DNA of 64,000 nt, from positions 310,001 through 374,000 of the forward strand of contig NZ_CP007501.1 of assembly GCF_000973625.1 (NCBI RefSeq), given 5' to 3'. Source of the stretch: Polynucleobacter duraquae. GTDB taxonomy: Bacteria > Pseudomonadota > Gammaproteobacteria > Burkholderiales > Burkholderiaceae. Under the pieces are notes generated by a model that saw nothing but the letters and a program-made list of their open reading frames with translations, was not told where the DNA came from and searched no databases. The translations under genes were made by a program, and so were the position numbers. Below are positions 36,034-44,461 of the stretch, piece by piece; the stretch's first letter is position 1; every line of letters begins with the position of its first letter.

Positions 36034-36057
36034 ATAGTATATAAATATATATACTAT
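36034..36057. promoter_or_regulatory. AT-rich palindromic operator, probable BigR-type binding site
   Basis: Perfect inverted repeat ATAGTATATA - 4 bases - TATATACTAT in the 66-base gap between the divergent TauE and persulfide dioxygenase genes. BigR-family ArsR repressors bind AT-rich palindromes of this kind, and a BigR-like gene is encoded one gene away. Binding would control both divergent transcripts. The regulator match is inferred; the palindrome is directly visible. Confidence 0.75.
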
Positions 36058-36078
36058 TTACGCACCCGAAAGAATCAG

Positions 36079-36951
36079 TTGACTACAAAGCCCACCCCCT
36101 TGATTAAAGACTTTTTTGACCCAGAAACATGGACCTATACCTATGTGGTTTATGAGCGTGAGGGAGCTCCTTGCGCCATCATTGACTCTGTGCTGAACTA
36201 TGACCCTAAATCAGGGAGAACTAGTACCAAGTCTGCTGACGAGGTGATTGCATTTGTAAAGGCGCACCAACTCCAAGTGGATTGGATCTTAGAGACCCAT
36301 GCTCATGCAGATCATTTAACGGCTGCCCCTTACTTGCAAAGTCACCTAGGTGGTAAGTTGGTGATTGGGGATCATATTACCCATGTGCAGGAAGTATTTA
36401 AAGGCGTCTTCAACCTTGATGATTCCTTTAAGGCAGATGGAGCTCAATTTGACTACTTGTTAAAAGAGGGTGAGTCACTTGCATTCGGCAACCTCTCCTT
36501 AAAAGCACTCTTCGTACCAGGCCATACACCAGCTTGTATGGCTTATGAAATCGGTGACGCTATTTTTGTGGGTGACACCTTATTTAGGCCAGATGTTGGC
36601 ACAGCCCGTTGTGATTTTCCGGGTGGTGATGCAAAGACGCTCTATCGATCTATTCAAAAGATTTTGTCTTATCCCGGTCAAACCAAGTTGTATATGTGTC
36701 ATGACTATCCACCCAATAATCGGCCTGCGACTGGAGTGAGCACCGTTGCTGATGAGAAAGCAAATAATATCCATGTGCATGATGGTGTGACTGAAGCGCA
36801 ATTTGTTCAAATGCGTACTACACGAGATAACACATTAGAGATGCCAACATTAATTTTGCCTTCCATTCAGGTCAATATACGAGCTGGACATTTTCCTGAG
36901 GCTGAAAGCAATGGAGTTTCATATTTAAAAATTCCATTAAATGCACTCTGA
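36079..36951 (+). CDS. blh: Persulfide dioxygenase-like MBL-fold protein (Blh/ETHE1 family)
   Basis: 290-aa metallo-beta-lactamase-fold enzyme expected to oxidise glutathione persulfide to sulfite with a single iron. Metal ligands seen: H74-A-H76-A-D78-H79, PGHTPACMAYEI, and the Asp in FVGDTLFRPDVGTARCDFPGGDA, the ETHE1/Blh-specific segment. YMCHDYPP gives the last His. TTG 36079 is the only start preserving the family N-terminus (FDPETWTYTYVVYE). It is encoded between the palindrome and the overlapping ArsR gene (11 bases shared), as in the bigR-blh operon. Confidence 0.9.
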   Translation: MTTKPTPLIKDFFDPETWTYTYVVYEREGAPCAIIDSVLNYDPKSGRTSTKSADEVIAFVKAHQLQVDWILETHAHADHLTAAPYLQSHLGGKLVIGDHITHVQEVFKGVFNLDDSFKADGAQFDYLLKEGESLAFGNLSLKALFVPGHTPACMAYEIGDAIFVGDTLFRPDVGTARCDFPGGDAKTLYRSIQKILSYPGQTKLYMCHDYPPNNRPATGVSTVADEKANNIHVHDGVTEAQFVQMRTTRDNTLEMPTLILPSIQVNIRAGHFPEAESNGVSYLKIPLNAL

Positions 36952-37282
36952 ACAGAGAATGACAATAAATATGCCTATCTCTAAGGCAGAGTTAAAGAAG
37001 ATGCAGTCAGCTGCAGATGATGCTTGTAAGCTGATGAAGGTCTTATCTAACCGAGATCGCATGATGCTCCTATGTGAAATCGGACAAGCAGAAAAATGTG
37101 TTGGTGAGTTAGAGGCTGCATTAGATTTACATCAACCAACTCTTTCGCAGCAACTTACCGTTTTGCGCAAGGAAAAGCTAGTTAAAACACGAAGAGAGGG
37201 TAAGCAAATTTATTACACCCTATCTAGTGAGGTTGCAGTCGCAGTAATGAGTTTGCTTTATAAGCATTACTGTAAGAAGTAA
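36941..37282 (+). CDS. bigR: ArsR-family repressor, BigR/SqrR-like sulfide/persulfide sensor
   Basis: 113-aa winged-helix regulator. KVLSNRDRMMLLCEIG and the recognition helix LHQPTLSQQLTVLRKEKLVKTRREGKQIYYTL define the ArsR fold. Cys45 (LLCEI) and Cys111 (HYCKK) sit where BigR has its Cys42/Cys108 redox pair, which forms a di- or tetrasulfide link and releases DNA. A further Cys53 lies nearby. No metal-binding ELCVCDL motif is present. It overlaps the persulfide dioxygenase gene by 11 bases and probably represses the divergent promoters through the palindrome (inference from the family). Confidence 0.85.
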   Translation: MHSEQRMTINMPISKAELKKMQSAADDACKLMKVLSNRDRMMLLCEIGQAEKCVGELEAALDLHQPTLSQQLTVLRKEKLVKTRREGKQIYYTLSSEVAVAVMSLLYKHYCKK

Positions 37283-37306
37283 TCAATTATTTTGAAAGGC
37301 TATGAT

Positions 37307-37702
37307 TCAATATGCCTTTTTAGAATAAACACCGTGTAGTAAAAAGATGGCCAAGAAGGCAATACCAATCATCCAGTGTGTCGCAATGACCCCATCCCGA
37401 ATTTCTGCGGGGCCGTAGTACAACAAGGCGCCCGATACTAATAAGATGGTTAAAAAAGCCAATTGACTCAAGCCACTCCATAGCTTCCTCTTGGATTTGA
37501 GACCTGCTTTTAGATGAAAGGGTAAGGCTGAGCCTAGAGCTATCGTAGCTAATATGGCGGCAATGCCGTGCCATGCCAATACTGAGTGAGCTCCGAAAAT
37601 AGCCCTTTGAATATGGAATTCATGGCCAAGTAAATACGCTGTTCCAGTGAGGGAGCAACTCAACATAGCAATTTGAACAAAGTATTTCTGCCATGTGGGC
37701 AT
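37307..37702 (-). CDS. Small four-helix, histidine-rich membrane protein (possible b-type cytochrome)
   Basis: 131 aa from ATG 37702, with four hydrophobic helices (about 8-26, 38-60, 76-96 and 104-124). Histidines 39, 45, 63, 109 and 123 lie in or at the ends of helices, and such pairs could bind one or two b-hemes as in small cytochrome-b-like proteins. A longer frame to 37843 would run over the ApbE gene and is rejected. It is the last gene of the operon with the outer-membrane-like protein, FMN-binding protein and ApbE, so it may pass electrons from the inner membrane to the flavoprotein. Heme binding is untested inference. Confidence 0.6.
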   Translation of the reverse strand: MPTWQKYFVQIAMLSCSLTGTAYLLGHEFHIQRAIFGAHSVLAWHGIAAILATIALGSALPFHLKAGLKSKRKLWSGLSQLAFLTILLVSGALLYYGPAEIRDGVIATHWMIGIAFLAIFLLHGVYSKKAY

Positions 37703-37725
37703 TTTTCCAAGGCGATTTGTATTTT

Positions 37726-38553
37726 TCACGGGGATTGGGTATTGGGGATGCGGATTGCTTGAGCAGAAAAATAACTCAAGCAAGGATGGTGAGAATTTCC
37801 AGAAATACTCACTACCTTGGTTAAGGCATCTGCGTAGACACATCTACTGACGATTACTGAGTAAGACTCTGAAAACTCAACATGCTCTTGACTGATGGGG
37901 TGCACCATAAAACTTTTTGCACTGATATTGCGATTTGCAAAGTAGAGACTGCTCGTAGCAATCGCACCTTTTGTCATACTGCCGATCTGGATGAGTTCAT
38001 GCGGTTTTGATGGGTTACGGATTTGAATATCTTGGGAACGATCCCCAAATACGCGGATATCCCCACCCGCGTTGACTGATCCAGTTTGGATACCGTTAGC
38101 GATTAATATTTCAACCGCTTTATCAACTGCATATCCTTTGGCAATACCGCCAAGATCAAGGCAAAGCGGTAGCGACGATCGAACCAAGGTAGATTCAATA
38201 AATTGGAGATCCTCAATACCCCCAAATGAGTAGTCATTGAGGTTGAAATGCCTAGGGAGTAGATCTGCTTCCATCAGACAATGACCAACTCCACAATTAA
38301 ATACTCCTTGGGATTGGAGGAAAACCTCCTTTGCTACTCGCAACACTTCAGCCGTCCAGGGGTGAATCCGAATAGGCTCTACATAGGATCTGGCGTTGAT
38401 CTGGGAAAGCTGGCTATTAGGATTGTGGAAACCCATCAGAGATTGCACTTCTTCTATGGCTAAAAAAGCCTCATCTAGTGCTTTCAATGTGGGTGATGGA
38501 TCTTCAATCCTGATTTCTACGAAGGTACCTAAGAGCGGTTTGCAGCGAATCAT
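37726..38553 (-). CDS. apbE: FAD:protein FMN transferase (ApbE)
   Basis: 275-aa enzyme that attaches FMN from FAD covalently to Thr/Ser of periplasmic or membrane proteins. CKPLLGTFVEIRI starts the fold, LDLGGIAKGYAVDKAVEIL is the FAD-binding signature, VNAGGDIRVFG follows, and KGAIATSS and the C-terminal VYADALTKVV (metal-binding Asp-Ala-x-x-Thr) complete it. The N-terminus lacks a clear signal peptide, so localisation is uncertain. Its start overlaps the FMN-binding protein gene by 4 bases, so the two are translationally coupled and that protein is the obvious substrate. Confidence 0.92.
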   Translation of the reverse strand: MIRCKPLLGTFVEIRIEDPSPTLKALDEAFLAIEEVQSLMGFHNPNSQLSQINARSYVEPIRIHPWTAEVLRVAKEVFLQSQGVFNCGVGHCLMEADLLPRHFNLNDYSFGGIEDLQFIESTLVRSSLPLCLDLGGIAKGYAVDKAVEILIANGIQTGSVNAGGDIRVFGDRSQDIQIRNPSKPHELIQIGSMTKGAIATSSLYFANRNISAKSFMVHPISQEHVEFSESYSVIVSRCVYADALTKVVSISGNSHHPCLSYFSAQAIRIPNTQSP

Positions 38554-39104
38554 TTTGCTTTTAGACTTAAGGCCTGATTTTTTAAAGCGATGTCATATAA
38601 AACTGCAACCCGTTTGACGCCATCAGTCAGATGTTTGCAAGAGAGGGTAGCGCCACCAATATTCTGAATATCTTGATTAAGCTTGATGGGGTCTGCAGCC
38701 GTCTTTCCAAGGAACTGTTTTCGCCAGTTGGCTTCTGCAACTTCGTAGCCATAAGATTCAACATATTCCAGAATCTCAATTCCAGTGACTGCACCCGATG
38801 GATTGAGTGCAACTGCGTAAGTAATCATTTCATGTTTACCGACAACCTCATCTACGATGAACCAACTCCCATCAGCCGCCCTCCAAATTCGATCTCCTTG
38901 AAAGGGGTGACGAATACTCGAGGCTGAGCGCATTTTGTCTTGCAGCTCATCGGTGATGATGATGGGATTTTTAATAAGTGATTTATTCGGTATCAGTATC
39001 TGCTGGGCTTGTTCAACGGATACATAAATCTTGGCCTGGGCAATGATTGGTGCAGTTGCTATAGCTAGACCAAGCATGAATAGAGGGTTGGGTTTCCAGT
39101 TCAT
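38550..39104 (-). CDS. Exported FMN-binding domain protein, likely ApbE substrate
   Basis: 184 aa with an N-terminal signal peptide (hydrophobic stretch FMLGLAIATAPIIAQA), so the protein is periplasmic. The body resembles the FMN-bind domain of RnfG/NqrC: ITYAVALNPSGAVTGIEILEYVESYG is the core, and GGAT ends at Thr153, matching the S/T-G-A-T flavinylation motif with Gly in place of the first Ser/Thr. The next gene encodes ApbE. Together they probably form a periplasmic flavin electron carrier. Two Fur boxes control the operon, so a role in iron reduction or uptake is likely (inference). Confidence 0.85.
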   Translation of the reverse strand: MNWKPNPLFMLGLAIATAPIIAQAKIYVSVEQAQQILIPNKSLIKNPIIITDELQDKMRSASSIRHPFQGDRIWRAADGSWFIVDEVVGKHEMITYAVALNPSGAVTGIEILEYVESYGYEVAEANWRKQFLGKTAADPIKLNQDIQNIGGATLSCKHLTDGVKRVAVLYDIALKNQALSLKAK

Positions 39105-39114
39105 ATTTATTTCT

Positions 39115-40029
39115 TTAGTTCAAAGGAAATCCAACTTTGACGATAAATTCGTTTACTGAATGGCTATCCCAGACGCGAGCATTGGAGCACTCAGCTTCGC
39201 CGCCACCCATGCAAGTGCCACCTTTGAGTTGATAACGCCAAGCGCCAGTGACCCACCAGTCTTTTGCGGCATAGTGCATATTGGGCCCAACAAAAGTTGC
39301 ACGTTGGACTTGATTGTGTAAATTTAACTCTGAATAGTCATTGTGAAAACGTGCCTCAACACCGGCGGACCATTTAGGTGCAAATCGATAGCTAGCGCCC
39401 ACAAGGAGGTCGAGCATTGATTCTGGTACGTTGCCATTCTCGATAAACTTCAAACGTTCATTGGCTACAACTAAGTTGCCTGCCAAGACCAATCGATCAT
39501 CAATGAAATTCGATTGCAAGAGTAAGCGCGCTTCAATTTCATCTTTGTTTCTGCCCCAGGTCGGCTCTAAATACAGGCCCACACCCACTGGTGATGTCAC
39601 TGGATTGGTTAGTCGATAAATGGCTTCTAAGGAGCCGCCTTCAATACCGCTTTTCCTATAAGGAGTAGCAGGGTCATGACTAGATGGCACGCCATAACCA
39701 CCGGTGCAACTTGAGCTATCACCACAGGCTTCTGGATTGGTGTAATTCTGGCTTGCGCTGGTGTAGTAGGAATTGATATAGCCAGCAATTTGTAAATCAT
39801 TGGTAAGGCCATACTCCAACTCAGTTCTAGCTGTCCACGCATCGTAGGTGCCGGCAGCTTGTTGTTTATTCAGTTGCAAGCGCTGCTCAAACTCGAGCTT
39901 TCCTTTGGGCTGGAGATCGAGGGTGTAAATCCAACCAAATGCACCTTCACCCGCATTGGCGAACGAGAAGTGTAGGGCTGTGGCTAATAGGATGCTAAAG
40001 GCAACAAGTCTTTTGATAGTCATTTTCAT
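39115..40029 (-). CDS. Predicted outer-membrane beta-barrel protein, Fur-regulated
   Basis: 304 aa with a signal peptide (about residues 1-26, ending FANA). The mature part alternates polar and aromatic residues (LEFEQRLQLNKQQA, EARLLLQSNFIDDRLVLAGNLVV and similar) and ends with a hydrophobic-aromatic strand VNEFIVKVGFPLN, the pattern of an outer-membrane barrel. Two Cys pairs may form disulfides in loops. The family is not recognised with certainty. It is the first gene behind the tandem Fur boxes and is followed within 10 bases by the FMN-binding protein gene, so it belongs to the same iron-regulated system. Confidence 0.65.
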   Translation of the reverse strand: MKMTIKRLVAFSILLATALHFSFANAGEGAFGWIYTLDLQPKGKLEFEQRLQLNKQQAAGTYDAWTARTELEYGLTNDLQIAGYINSYYTSASQNYTNPEACGDSSSCTGGYGVPSSHDPATPYRKSGIEGGSLEAIYRLTNPVTSPVGVGLYLEPTWGRNKDEIEARLLLQSNFIDDRLVLAGNLVVANERLKFIENGNVPESMLDLLVGASYRFAPKWSAGVEARFHNDYSELNLHNQVQRATFVGPNMHYAAKDWWVTGAWRYQLKGGTCMGGGEAECSNARVWDSHSVNEFIVKVGFPLN

Positions 40030-40056
40030 GGTCTGCTGGTCTGGTCAATAAAAGTA

Positions 40057-40075
40057 AATGAGAATGATTCTCAAT
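40057..40075. promoter_or_regulatory. Fur box 1
   Basis: Near-perfect 19-bp inverted repeat AATGAGAAT-G-ATTCTCAAT, the classical GAGAATnATTCTC core of ferric-uptake-regulator sites. It lies 28 bases upstream of the outer-membrane-like gene start (minus strand), where a promoter would be. One mismatch between arms. Confidence 0.88.
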
Positions 40076-40083
40076 ATACAGTA

Positions 40084-40102
40084 AATGAGAATAATTCTCA
40101 AT
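40084..40102. promoter_or_regulatory. Fur box 2
   Basis: Second repeat AATGAGAAT-A-ATTCTCAAT, centred 27 bases from box 1. Tandem sites allow Fur dimers to cover the promoter of the ApbE/FMN operon and possibly also that of the divergent DUF3820 gene 76 bases away. Confidence 0.88.
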
Positions 40103-40177
40103 TGAGAAAATGACCCTGAGAGCTTTGTTGTTGAGTTTTTGTCTAGAAGTACTCCCGATCTTGTAGTATTTGGGTCT

Positions 40178-40420
40178 ATGGATTCTGAAGCCCTGGTGAA
40201 GCTGGTCACAATGAAGATGCCCTTCGGCAAACATGCTGGCCGAGCACTTGCAGATCTGCCTAGTAATTATTTGGCGTGGTTTGCGCGCGAGGGATTTCCT
40301 AAGGGAGAGCTTGGGCAGTTGCTGGAGTTAATGCACACCCTAGATCACAATGGCTTGCGTGGATTATTAGGCCCCATCCAACGGGCTCATGGAATTGCTC
40401 CTCGCAATCGAGAGCAATAA
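40178..40420 (+). CDS. DUF3820 family protein
   Basis: 80 aa from ATG 40178. The segment MPFGKHAGRALADLPSNYLAWFAREGFPKGELGQLLELM matches the DUF3820 core (PFGK...GR...LPxxYLxWF...FPKGELG). Function unknown; the domain occurs alone or beside exonuclease domains in proteobacteria. A TTG at 40139 would add 13 non-conserved residues and is less likely. It is divergent from the Fur-controlled operon and convergent with a nuclease gene, with 4 bases between stops. Confidence 0.8.
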   Translation: MDSEALVKLVTMKMPFGKHAGRALADLPSNYLAWFAREGFPKGELGQLLELMHTLDHNGLRGLLGPIQRAHGIAPRNREQ

Positions 40421-40424
40421 AGAT

Positions 40425-41444
40425 TTATTTAGAGCGCACTATTGCTATGACGCGATTACGTTCATAGATCACATTGGCTGAGTCTGGCGGACTACTTTGG
40501 GAGAGGGTGGCCTGCAATGAGCTTTGCACCTGAATTTCTTGCACTAGCTTTTGAGCTAACTCGAGATTGCGGTCGTATTGAATCTGGACGCTGGCAACCT
40601 TCCCCGCTTTGATATGAGAGATCAATGTTACAAGCTTCTCAGCCGAATACTGATCAAAAAAGACGGGATACCACCCACCCACCGTGGGTTTAGATTCCGA
40701 ACTACTTTTTTCAGCTGGTTTACTAGACTTGCTCTCGCTGCCCTCTAGCGCTAGGTGAAAGTCGATGCCAGTCCTCTGAATCAATTCAGCATAAGAAATT
40801 GGGGCAGTCATTTGCGCATCATCTGTGTTCTCAACCCAGTATGCCCAAGCTAGCTTTTTGGCGGGATCATAGACCAACTTATAGAGATGACTCGGAATGG
40901 TGACCTTGCCTTTGCCAATACTGCCGGCATTACCCACTGACCCGGTAAAGACATAAACATTGCCCGGTGCGCGCTTGATATACATCCTAGTCGGCTCTTC
41001 CACTCGTTTGGCCCAAATACCCTGATTGTTTTGCCTTGCTTGCGGCATCATATTTGCGAGGGAGAATGACTGCGCCATGCCCCGTTCACTTGTCATATCG
41101 CCAGCTGGTACGTTGTGACCCCGGTCATATCCGCTACCGCGATAGTCTGCCAGTAAGGCGCGTTCATGCGCTGGGAGCCTGGCTTCTTCGTAGAACTGAT
41201 TGGTACGGCGTGGGTGTGGCGCCTGAAGTTTCTCGCCATTTAACTTCTCAACGGTATAAATGGGCTTTTTATCTGAAGGCGAGTAATAGACCGCAAAATC
41301 ATCAAAACAGAGGTCCCGACCTACTTGGGCAGTGCTGGGTATTTGTTGGGCTGGGAATAGATCTTGGCATTGATCGAAGAGTGCCAACGCACTCAGTGGA
41401 AGCCAAAGCGAACTAAATAAGAAGAGTTTGGCCAGTAAATTCAT
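40425..41444 (-). CDS. Secreted DNA/RNA non-specific endonuclease (NUC1/NucA family)
   Basis: 339 aa with a signal peptide (FLFSSLWLPLSALA). The beta-beta-alpha-metal nuclease motif is YDRGHNVPAGDM with the general-base His, preceded by YRGSGYDRGH and followed by FSLANMMPQARQNNQGIW, whose Asn is the Mg ligand. The C-terminal 120 residues add a Ser/Lys-rich low-complexity stretch and a unique domain. It may degrade extracellular nucleic acids for phosphate or nucleotide scavenging. It is monocistronic; a long upstream region without genes separates it from the lytic transglycosylase. Confidence 0.9.
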   Translation of the reverse strand: MNLLAKLFLFSSLWLPLSALALFDQCQDLFPAQQIPSTAQVGRDLCFDDFAVYYSPSDKKPIYTVEKLNGEKLQAPHPRRTNQFYEEARLPAHERALLADYRGSGYDRGHNVPAGDMTSERGMAQSFSLANMMPQARQNNQGIWAKRVEEPTRMYIKRAPGNVYVFTGSVGNAGSIGKGKVTIPSHLYKLVYDPAKKLAWAYWVENTDDAQMTAPISYAELIQRTGIDFHLALEGSESKSSKPAEKSSSESKPTVGGWYPVFFDQYSAEKLVTLISHIKAGKVASVQIQYDRNLELAQKLVQEIQVQSSLQATLSQSSPPDSANVIYERNRVIAIVRSK

Positions 41445-41876
41445 TGCATGTCAGTGTAATGAGTGTCATCCCAAGGGGTTCAAAGTTTTGTGATCAAGCT
41501 AGCTATAAAACTGGTGTTGATGTGTGCTTGAAAGACTTTTGGCTGATGTTTTATGCGATCGCAAATCATGAAAATAGGCTAAGGCACAACTTGAGCTTGT
41601 GAGCGGAAAAACACTACCGGTAGAATATTTAGACCTTCAAAATACTAGATGTACGGGTCAGACATCTCTTTTGAAGAGTAAAAATAGTAAAAAAGTCGTA
41701 ATTTAAGCACTTTTTTATTATATGAAATAAGCCCCTACTAACTTCTTTAAGCCATTGAATTTAAATGGATAAATATCAAATCTAGAGGTGTTAATAGAGA
41801 TCACCTGCATTTCAAGACCTATAAGTTATGGAAATCATATTCCTTATTCTTGACTTGATATAAGAACCTTTTTAGA
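41445..41876. other. Intergenic region of about 430 bases
   Basis: No convincing gene, tRNA or known riboswitch is visible. It holds weak structures only: CTCTTTTGAAGAG (near 41667-41679) and a 9-bp stem TAAAAAAGT / ACTTTTTTA at 41688-41717 that could be a small terminator. A possible sigma-70 promoter TTGACT (41850) - 17 bases - TAGAGT lies just before the transglycosylase gene, which would place transcription start near 41885 and favour a start codon at 41919 or later. A small RNA is possible but unsupported. Confidence 0.4.
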
Positions 41877-41918
41877 GTGACTCATGTTTTTAACTTATTG
41901 CATTGCAACATAAATCAG

Positions 41919-42935
41919 ATGTTTGATTTTTGGAGTGCTGCAAGACTACGAATGATTAAATGTTTTTCTACCAAAGCGAGTGACATGCAATTAGCGCAGC
42001 CAGCAACGGCTCACGCTAAGGATTTGTTGGCTCACGCACTAACTCCTGTCTATCGGGTCATGAATGGTCTATTGATTTCGACTGTTTTTATGATTGTCGG
42101 ACTCTGGCTCTCGGGTAACGGAACTCAAGCGGGTGCATTCGATTTAGCTCGAATCCTGGTTCCAGACGAAGCCCGTCATATAGTGTGGCCAAATGGTTTT
42201 GGCATCCTGTATCAGTATCAAGATGCAGCTCCCAAGGTATCTGCAGATGCTGAGATTGCTAATGTGCTTTACGGAAATTCATCGGCCATGCCTGGCAGTG
42301 GTTTATTTAGCGCCAAGCAACAAACAGTTGCTCTGTTGATGCCCTCAGTGGCGCACACTCAGGTAAAGCCGATATCCCATTTGGCTGATCGCATTCCCAC
42401 TTCAAAAATTGATCCTGAGGCACTGGATTCAAAGTTGATGGTGTCTATACAGAATCAACGCGCAGTAGCCGATTTCTTCGAGAAGAAGTACAAATTAGAT
42501 CGTGCCAAGATTGAGGAATATGTTTCGAATACTGTGTTGATTGCAAAAGAAGTCAAAATCGATCCCGTTTTATTGCTCGCCGTGATTTCTGTTGAGTCGA
42601 ACTTCAACCCTGTTATTAAAAGTCACGCTGGTGCTGAAGGCTTGATGCAGGTGATGACTACGATTCATAAAGATAAGTACGCCCTGTATGGCGGCGCTAC
42701 TGATGCGGTAAAGCCGGAAGTCAATATTCGGGTGGGCGCTTACATCCTCAAGTATTTGATTGCTACTAGCGGTTCATTGCGTAATGGCTTGAAATACTAT
42801 GTTGGTGCTGCAAATGCAGAGAATGATGGTGGCTATGCCGATAAGGTACTGGCCGAAAGAAATCGTTTAATTAGTTTGTGTCAGCCAGCAACACCGAATA
42901 AATTCACTTTGAACGGCAAAGATTTGCGCTCATAA
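41919..42935 (+). CDS. Lytic transglycosylase (SLT domain)
   Basis: Peptidoglycan lytic transglycosylase, about 338 aa. An N-terminal hydrophobic helix (VMNGLLISTVFMIVGLWLSG) anchors or exports it. The SLT domain spans about residues 190-320, with catalytic Glu226 in ISVESNFNP, then SHAGAEGLMQVM and YVGAAN. The annotated frame opens at GTG 41877, but ATG 41919 or ATG 41952 is more plausible if the promoter noted upstream is real. It is followed by a good bidirectional terminator. It is not part of a secretion or conjugation cluster here. Confidence 0.85.
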   Translation: MFDFWSAARLRMIKCFSTKASDMQLAQPATAHAKDLLAHALTPVYRVMNGLLISTVFMIVGLWLSGNGTQAGAFDLARILVPDEARHIVWPNGFGILYQYQDAAPKVSADAEIANVLYGNSSAMPGSGLFSAKQQTVALLMPSVAHTQVKPISHLADRIPTSKIDPEALDSKLMVSIQNQRAVADFFEKKYKLDRAKIEEYVSNTVLIAKEVKIDPVLLLAVISVESNFNPVIKSHAGAEGLMQVMTTIHKDKYALYGGATDAVKPEVNIRVGAYILKYLIATSGSLRNGLKYYVGAANAENDGGYADKVLAERNRLISLCQPATPNKFTLNGKDLRS

Positions 42936-42964
42936 GATCTGTAGTTTTTCCCAGGGGAAAGATA

Positions 42965-42997
42965 AAGGCCACTCAGTTTATTGAACCGAGTGGCCTT
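42965..42997. terminator. Bidirectional intrinsic terminator
   Basis: Stem AAGGCCACTC / GAGTGGCCTT with a 13-base loop between the convergent transglycosylase and FKBP genes. The T-run is short on both sides. Confidence 0.75.
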
Positions 42998-43021
42998 ATT
43001 ACTTTCGAGTACAAGGCGAGA

Positions 43022-43369
43022 TTAATTTACGCCATGAAGCTCCACATCAAATACCAGTGTTGCATTTGGGGGAATAACACCACCCGCACCACGTGGGCCG
43101 TAACCCATCTCAGATGGAATGATTAAGGTGCGCTTACCACCAATTTTCATACCTTGTACGCCTTCATCCCAGCCTTTAATGACATGGCCAGCGCCTAAGG
43201 GAAAACTAAATAATTGGCCACGGTCTAAGGAGCTATCAAACTTCTGACCTTTATGGTCAGGCGCCTGTTCATCAAACAACCAGCCGGTGTAATGCACATC
43301 TACATGATTGCCGGCAATCGCTTCTTTACCATCGCCCACAACGGTATCTACTTTTTGGAGTTCGCTCAT
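43022..43369 (-). CDS. FKBP-type peptidyl-prolyl cis-trans isomerase
   Basis: 115-aa single FKBP domain from ATG 43369, which has AGAGGAAG just upstream. Seen: [52 protein letters not shown], and [27 protein letters not shown], the complete active-site pocket. No signal peptide, so cytoplasmic. An upstream extension to 43504 would run through the divergent gene and is rejected. It catalyses proline isomerisation during folding. Confidence 0.95.
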   Translation of the reverse strand: MSELQKVDTVVGDGKEAIAGNHVDVHYTGWLFDEQAPDHKGQKFDSSLDRGQLFSFPLGAGHVIKGWDEGVQGMKIGGKRTLIIPSEMGYGPRGAGGVIPPNATLVFDVELHGVN

Positions 43370-43444
43370 GTTTATCTTCCTCTTTGGCTGAAATTGAGGG
43401 GCTAGTATATTCTGAGCGTAATCTTTTTGTTCGAGCAAACTAAC

Positions 43445-44461
43445 ATGACAAATTTCTGGCCTCATTCTGCATACAAAACCCTGACAGTGGGGTCTGACAA
43501 GCAATTGCTGGTAACCGATGATTTTCTGCGCACCTACTTATTACGCCCTGAGTTAAACCTTGTTCCTGAGTCATGCGCTGTTGAACGCGCCTTACATCAG
43601 CGCTTAAGCGAGAACCCTCGGGCAGCTATCGCCGATGAAGAAATTGCTGGCATGGCAGATCCTGATATTCAGGTGAACTACCAAGTGTGGCTGAGGTATC
43701 GGGCCAAGCTGTTGGCTGCTAGCTCTTTAGAAAACTTTTATATGAGCTTGTTTAAGGGTGATGGCGTAGATGTGCCACCTCTATTTATATCTCAACTAGC
43801 GCAAATATTTATTCGACATATTTTGGGTGAGGATTGCCATCCCTTGGATGCGCGTATGGGTGAGCTCTTCTTTCGGACTCAAAAGATCACTGTGTTGGAA
43901 GACGGCGTGGTGATGGGCGCGGATGATGAGGTCGTGACTCGAAATGCGCAGGCAGGGGAGACTGGCAACATCATGGATCTGCTCAAGAGCAAGTCGATGT
44001 CTATGCGCTCTATCGACTTAGATGTCTTGCATGAAGAAAATGCCGAGCTCTATTGGGAAAAGAGTGAAGATTATGACTTTGCAGTGCAGTTGAACTTTGG
44101 TCAGCCGCCTATTAATCATTTTTGCCGCGTCCTCGAGAAATGGGTGCAACATTTTTTAGGTGCCCAGGTGCGCATTACGCCGATGCAGCAAATCTCCGAT
44201 CCAAAATGGTCTTGGCATGTTGGACTAGATGCTGCTGCGACGGATATCCTAAATAAACTTTACAACAAAGAGCCGGTTGACACCGACGAGCTTGAGAAGG
44301 TAATTTGCTTATTCCGTTTGGACTTTATTGATGAGGCTGCAGTGACCCAATCTCAGGCTGGAAAGCCGGTGTACATGGGTATTGCGATGAATGATGAGAA
44401 GCAACTCAAACTCAAACCGCAAAATCTACTCTTCAATCTACCTTTAGCAAAAGCTTCTTAA
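43445..44461 (+). CDS. Conserved hypothetical protein (DUF6352-like)
   Basis: About 338 aa, soluble, no signal peptide. Seen: [44 protein letters not shown] and a conserved central part ([17 protein letters not shown]). I believe this is the betaproteobacterial DUF6352 family, of unknown function. ATG 43445 is preferred to TTG 43427 because it begins at the conserved start. It is divergent from the FKBP gene (75 bases) and its stop overlaps that of the convergent MFS gene by 4 bases. Confidence 0.65.
   Translation: MTNFWPHSAYKTLTVGSDKQLLVTDDFLRTYLLRPELNLVPESCAVERALHQRLSENPRAAIADEEIAGMADPDIQVNYQVWLRYRAKLLAASSLENFYMSLFKGDGVDVPPLFISQLAQIFIRHILGEDCHPLDARMGELFFRTQKITVLEDGVVMGADDEVVTRNAQAGETGNIMDLLKSKSMSMRSIDLDVLHEENAELYWEKSEDYDFAVQLNFGQPPINHFCRVLEKWVQHFLGAQVRITPMQQISDPKWSWHVGLDAAATDILNKLYNKEPVDTDELEKVICLFRLDFIDEAAVTQSQAGKPVYMGIAMNDEKQLKLKPQNLLFNLPLAKAS

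Noticed and set aside
39995-40234. Minus-strand frames over the Fur-box region
   Set aside because: They cross both palindromic Fur boxes and the start of the outer-membrane-like gene; composition is non-coding.
41445-41876. Small RNA or riboswitch in the long gap before the transglycosylase gene
   Set aside because: Only weak AT-rich hairpins were seen and no known motif; recorded as an intergenic region.
43370-43504. N-terminal extension of the FKBP protein
   Set aside because: It would run into the divergent gene, and a good ribosome-binding site precedes ATG 43369.
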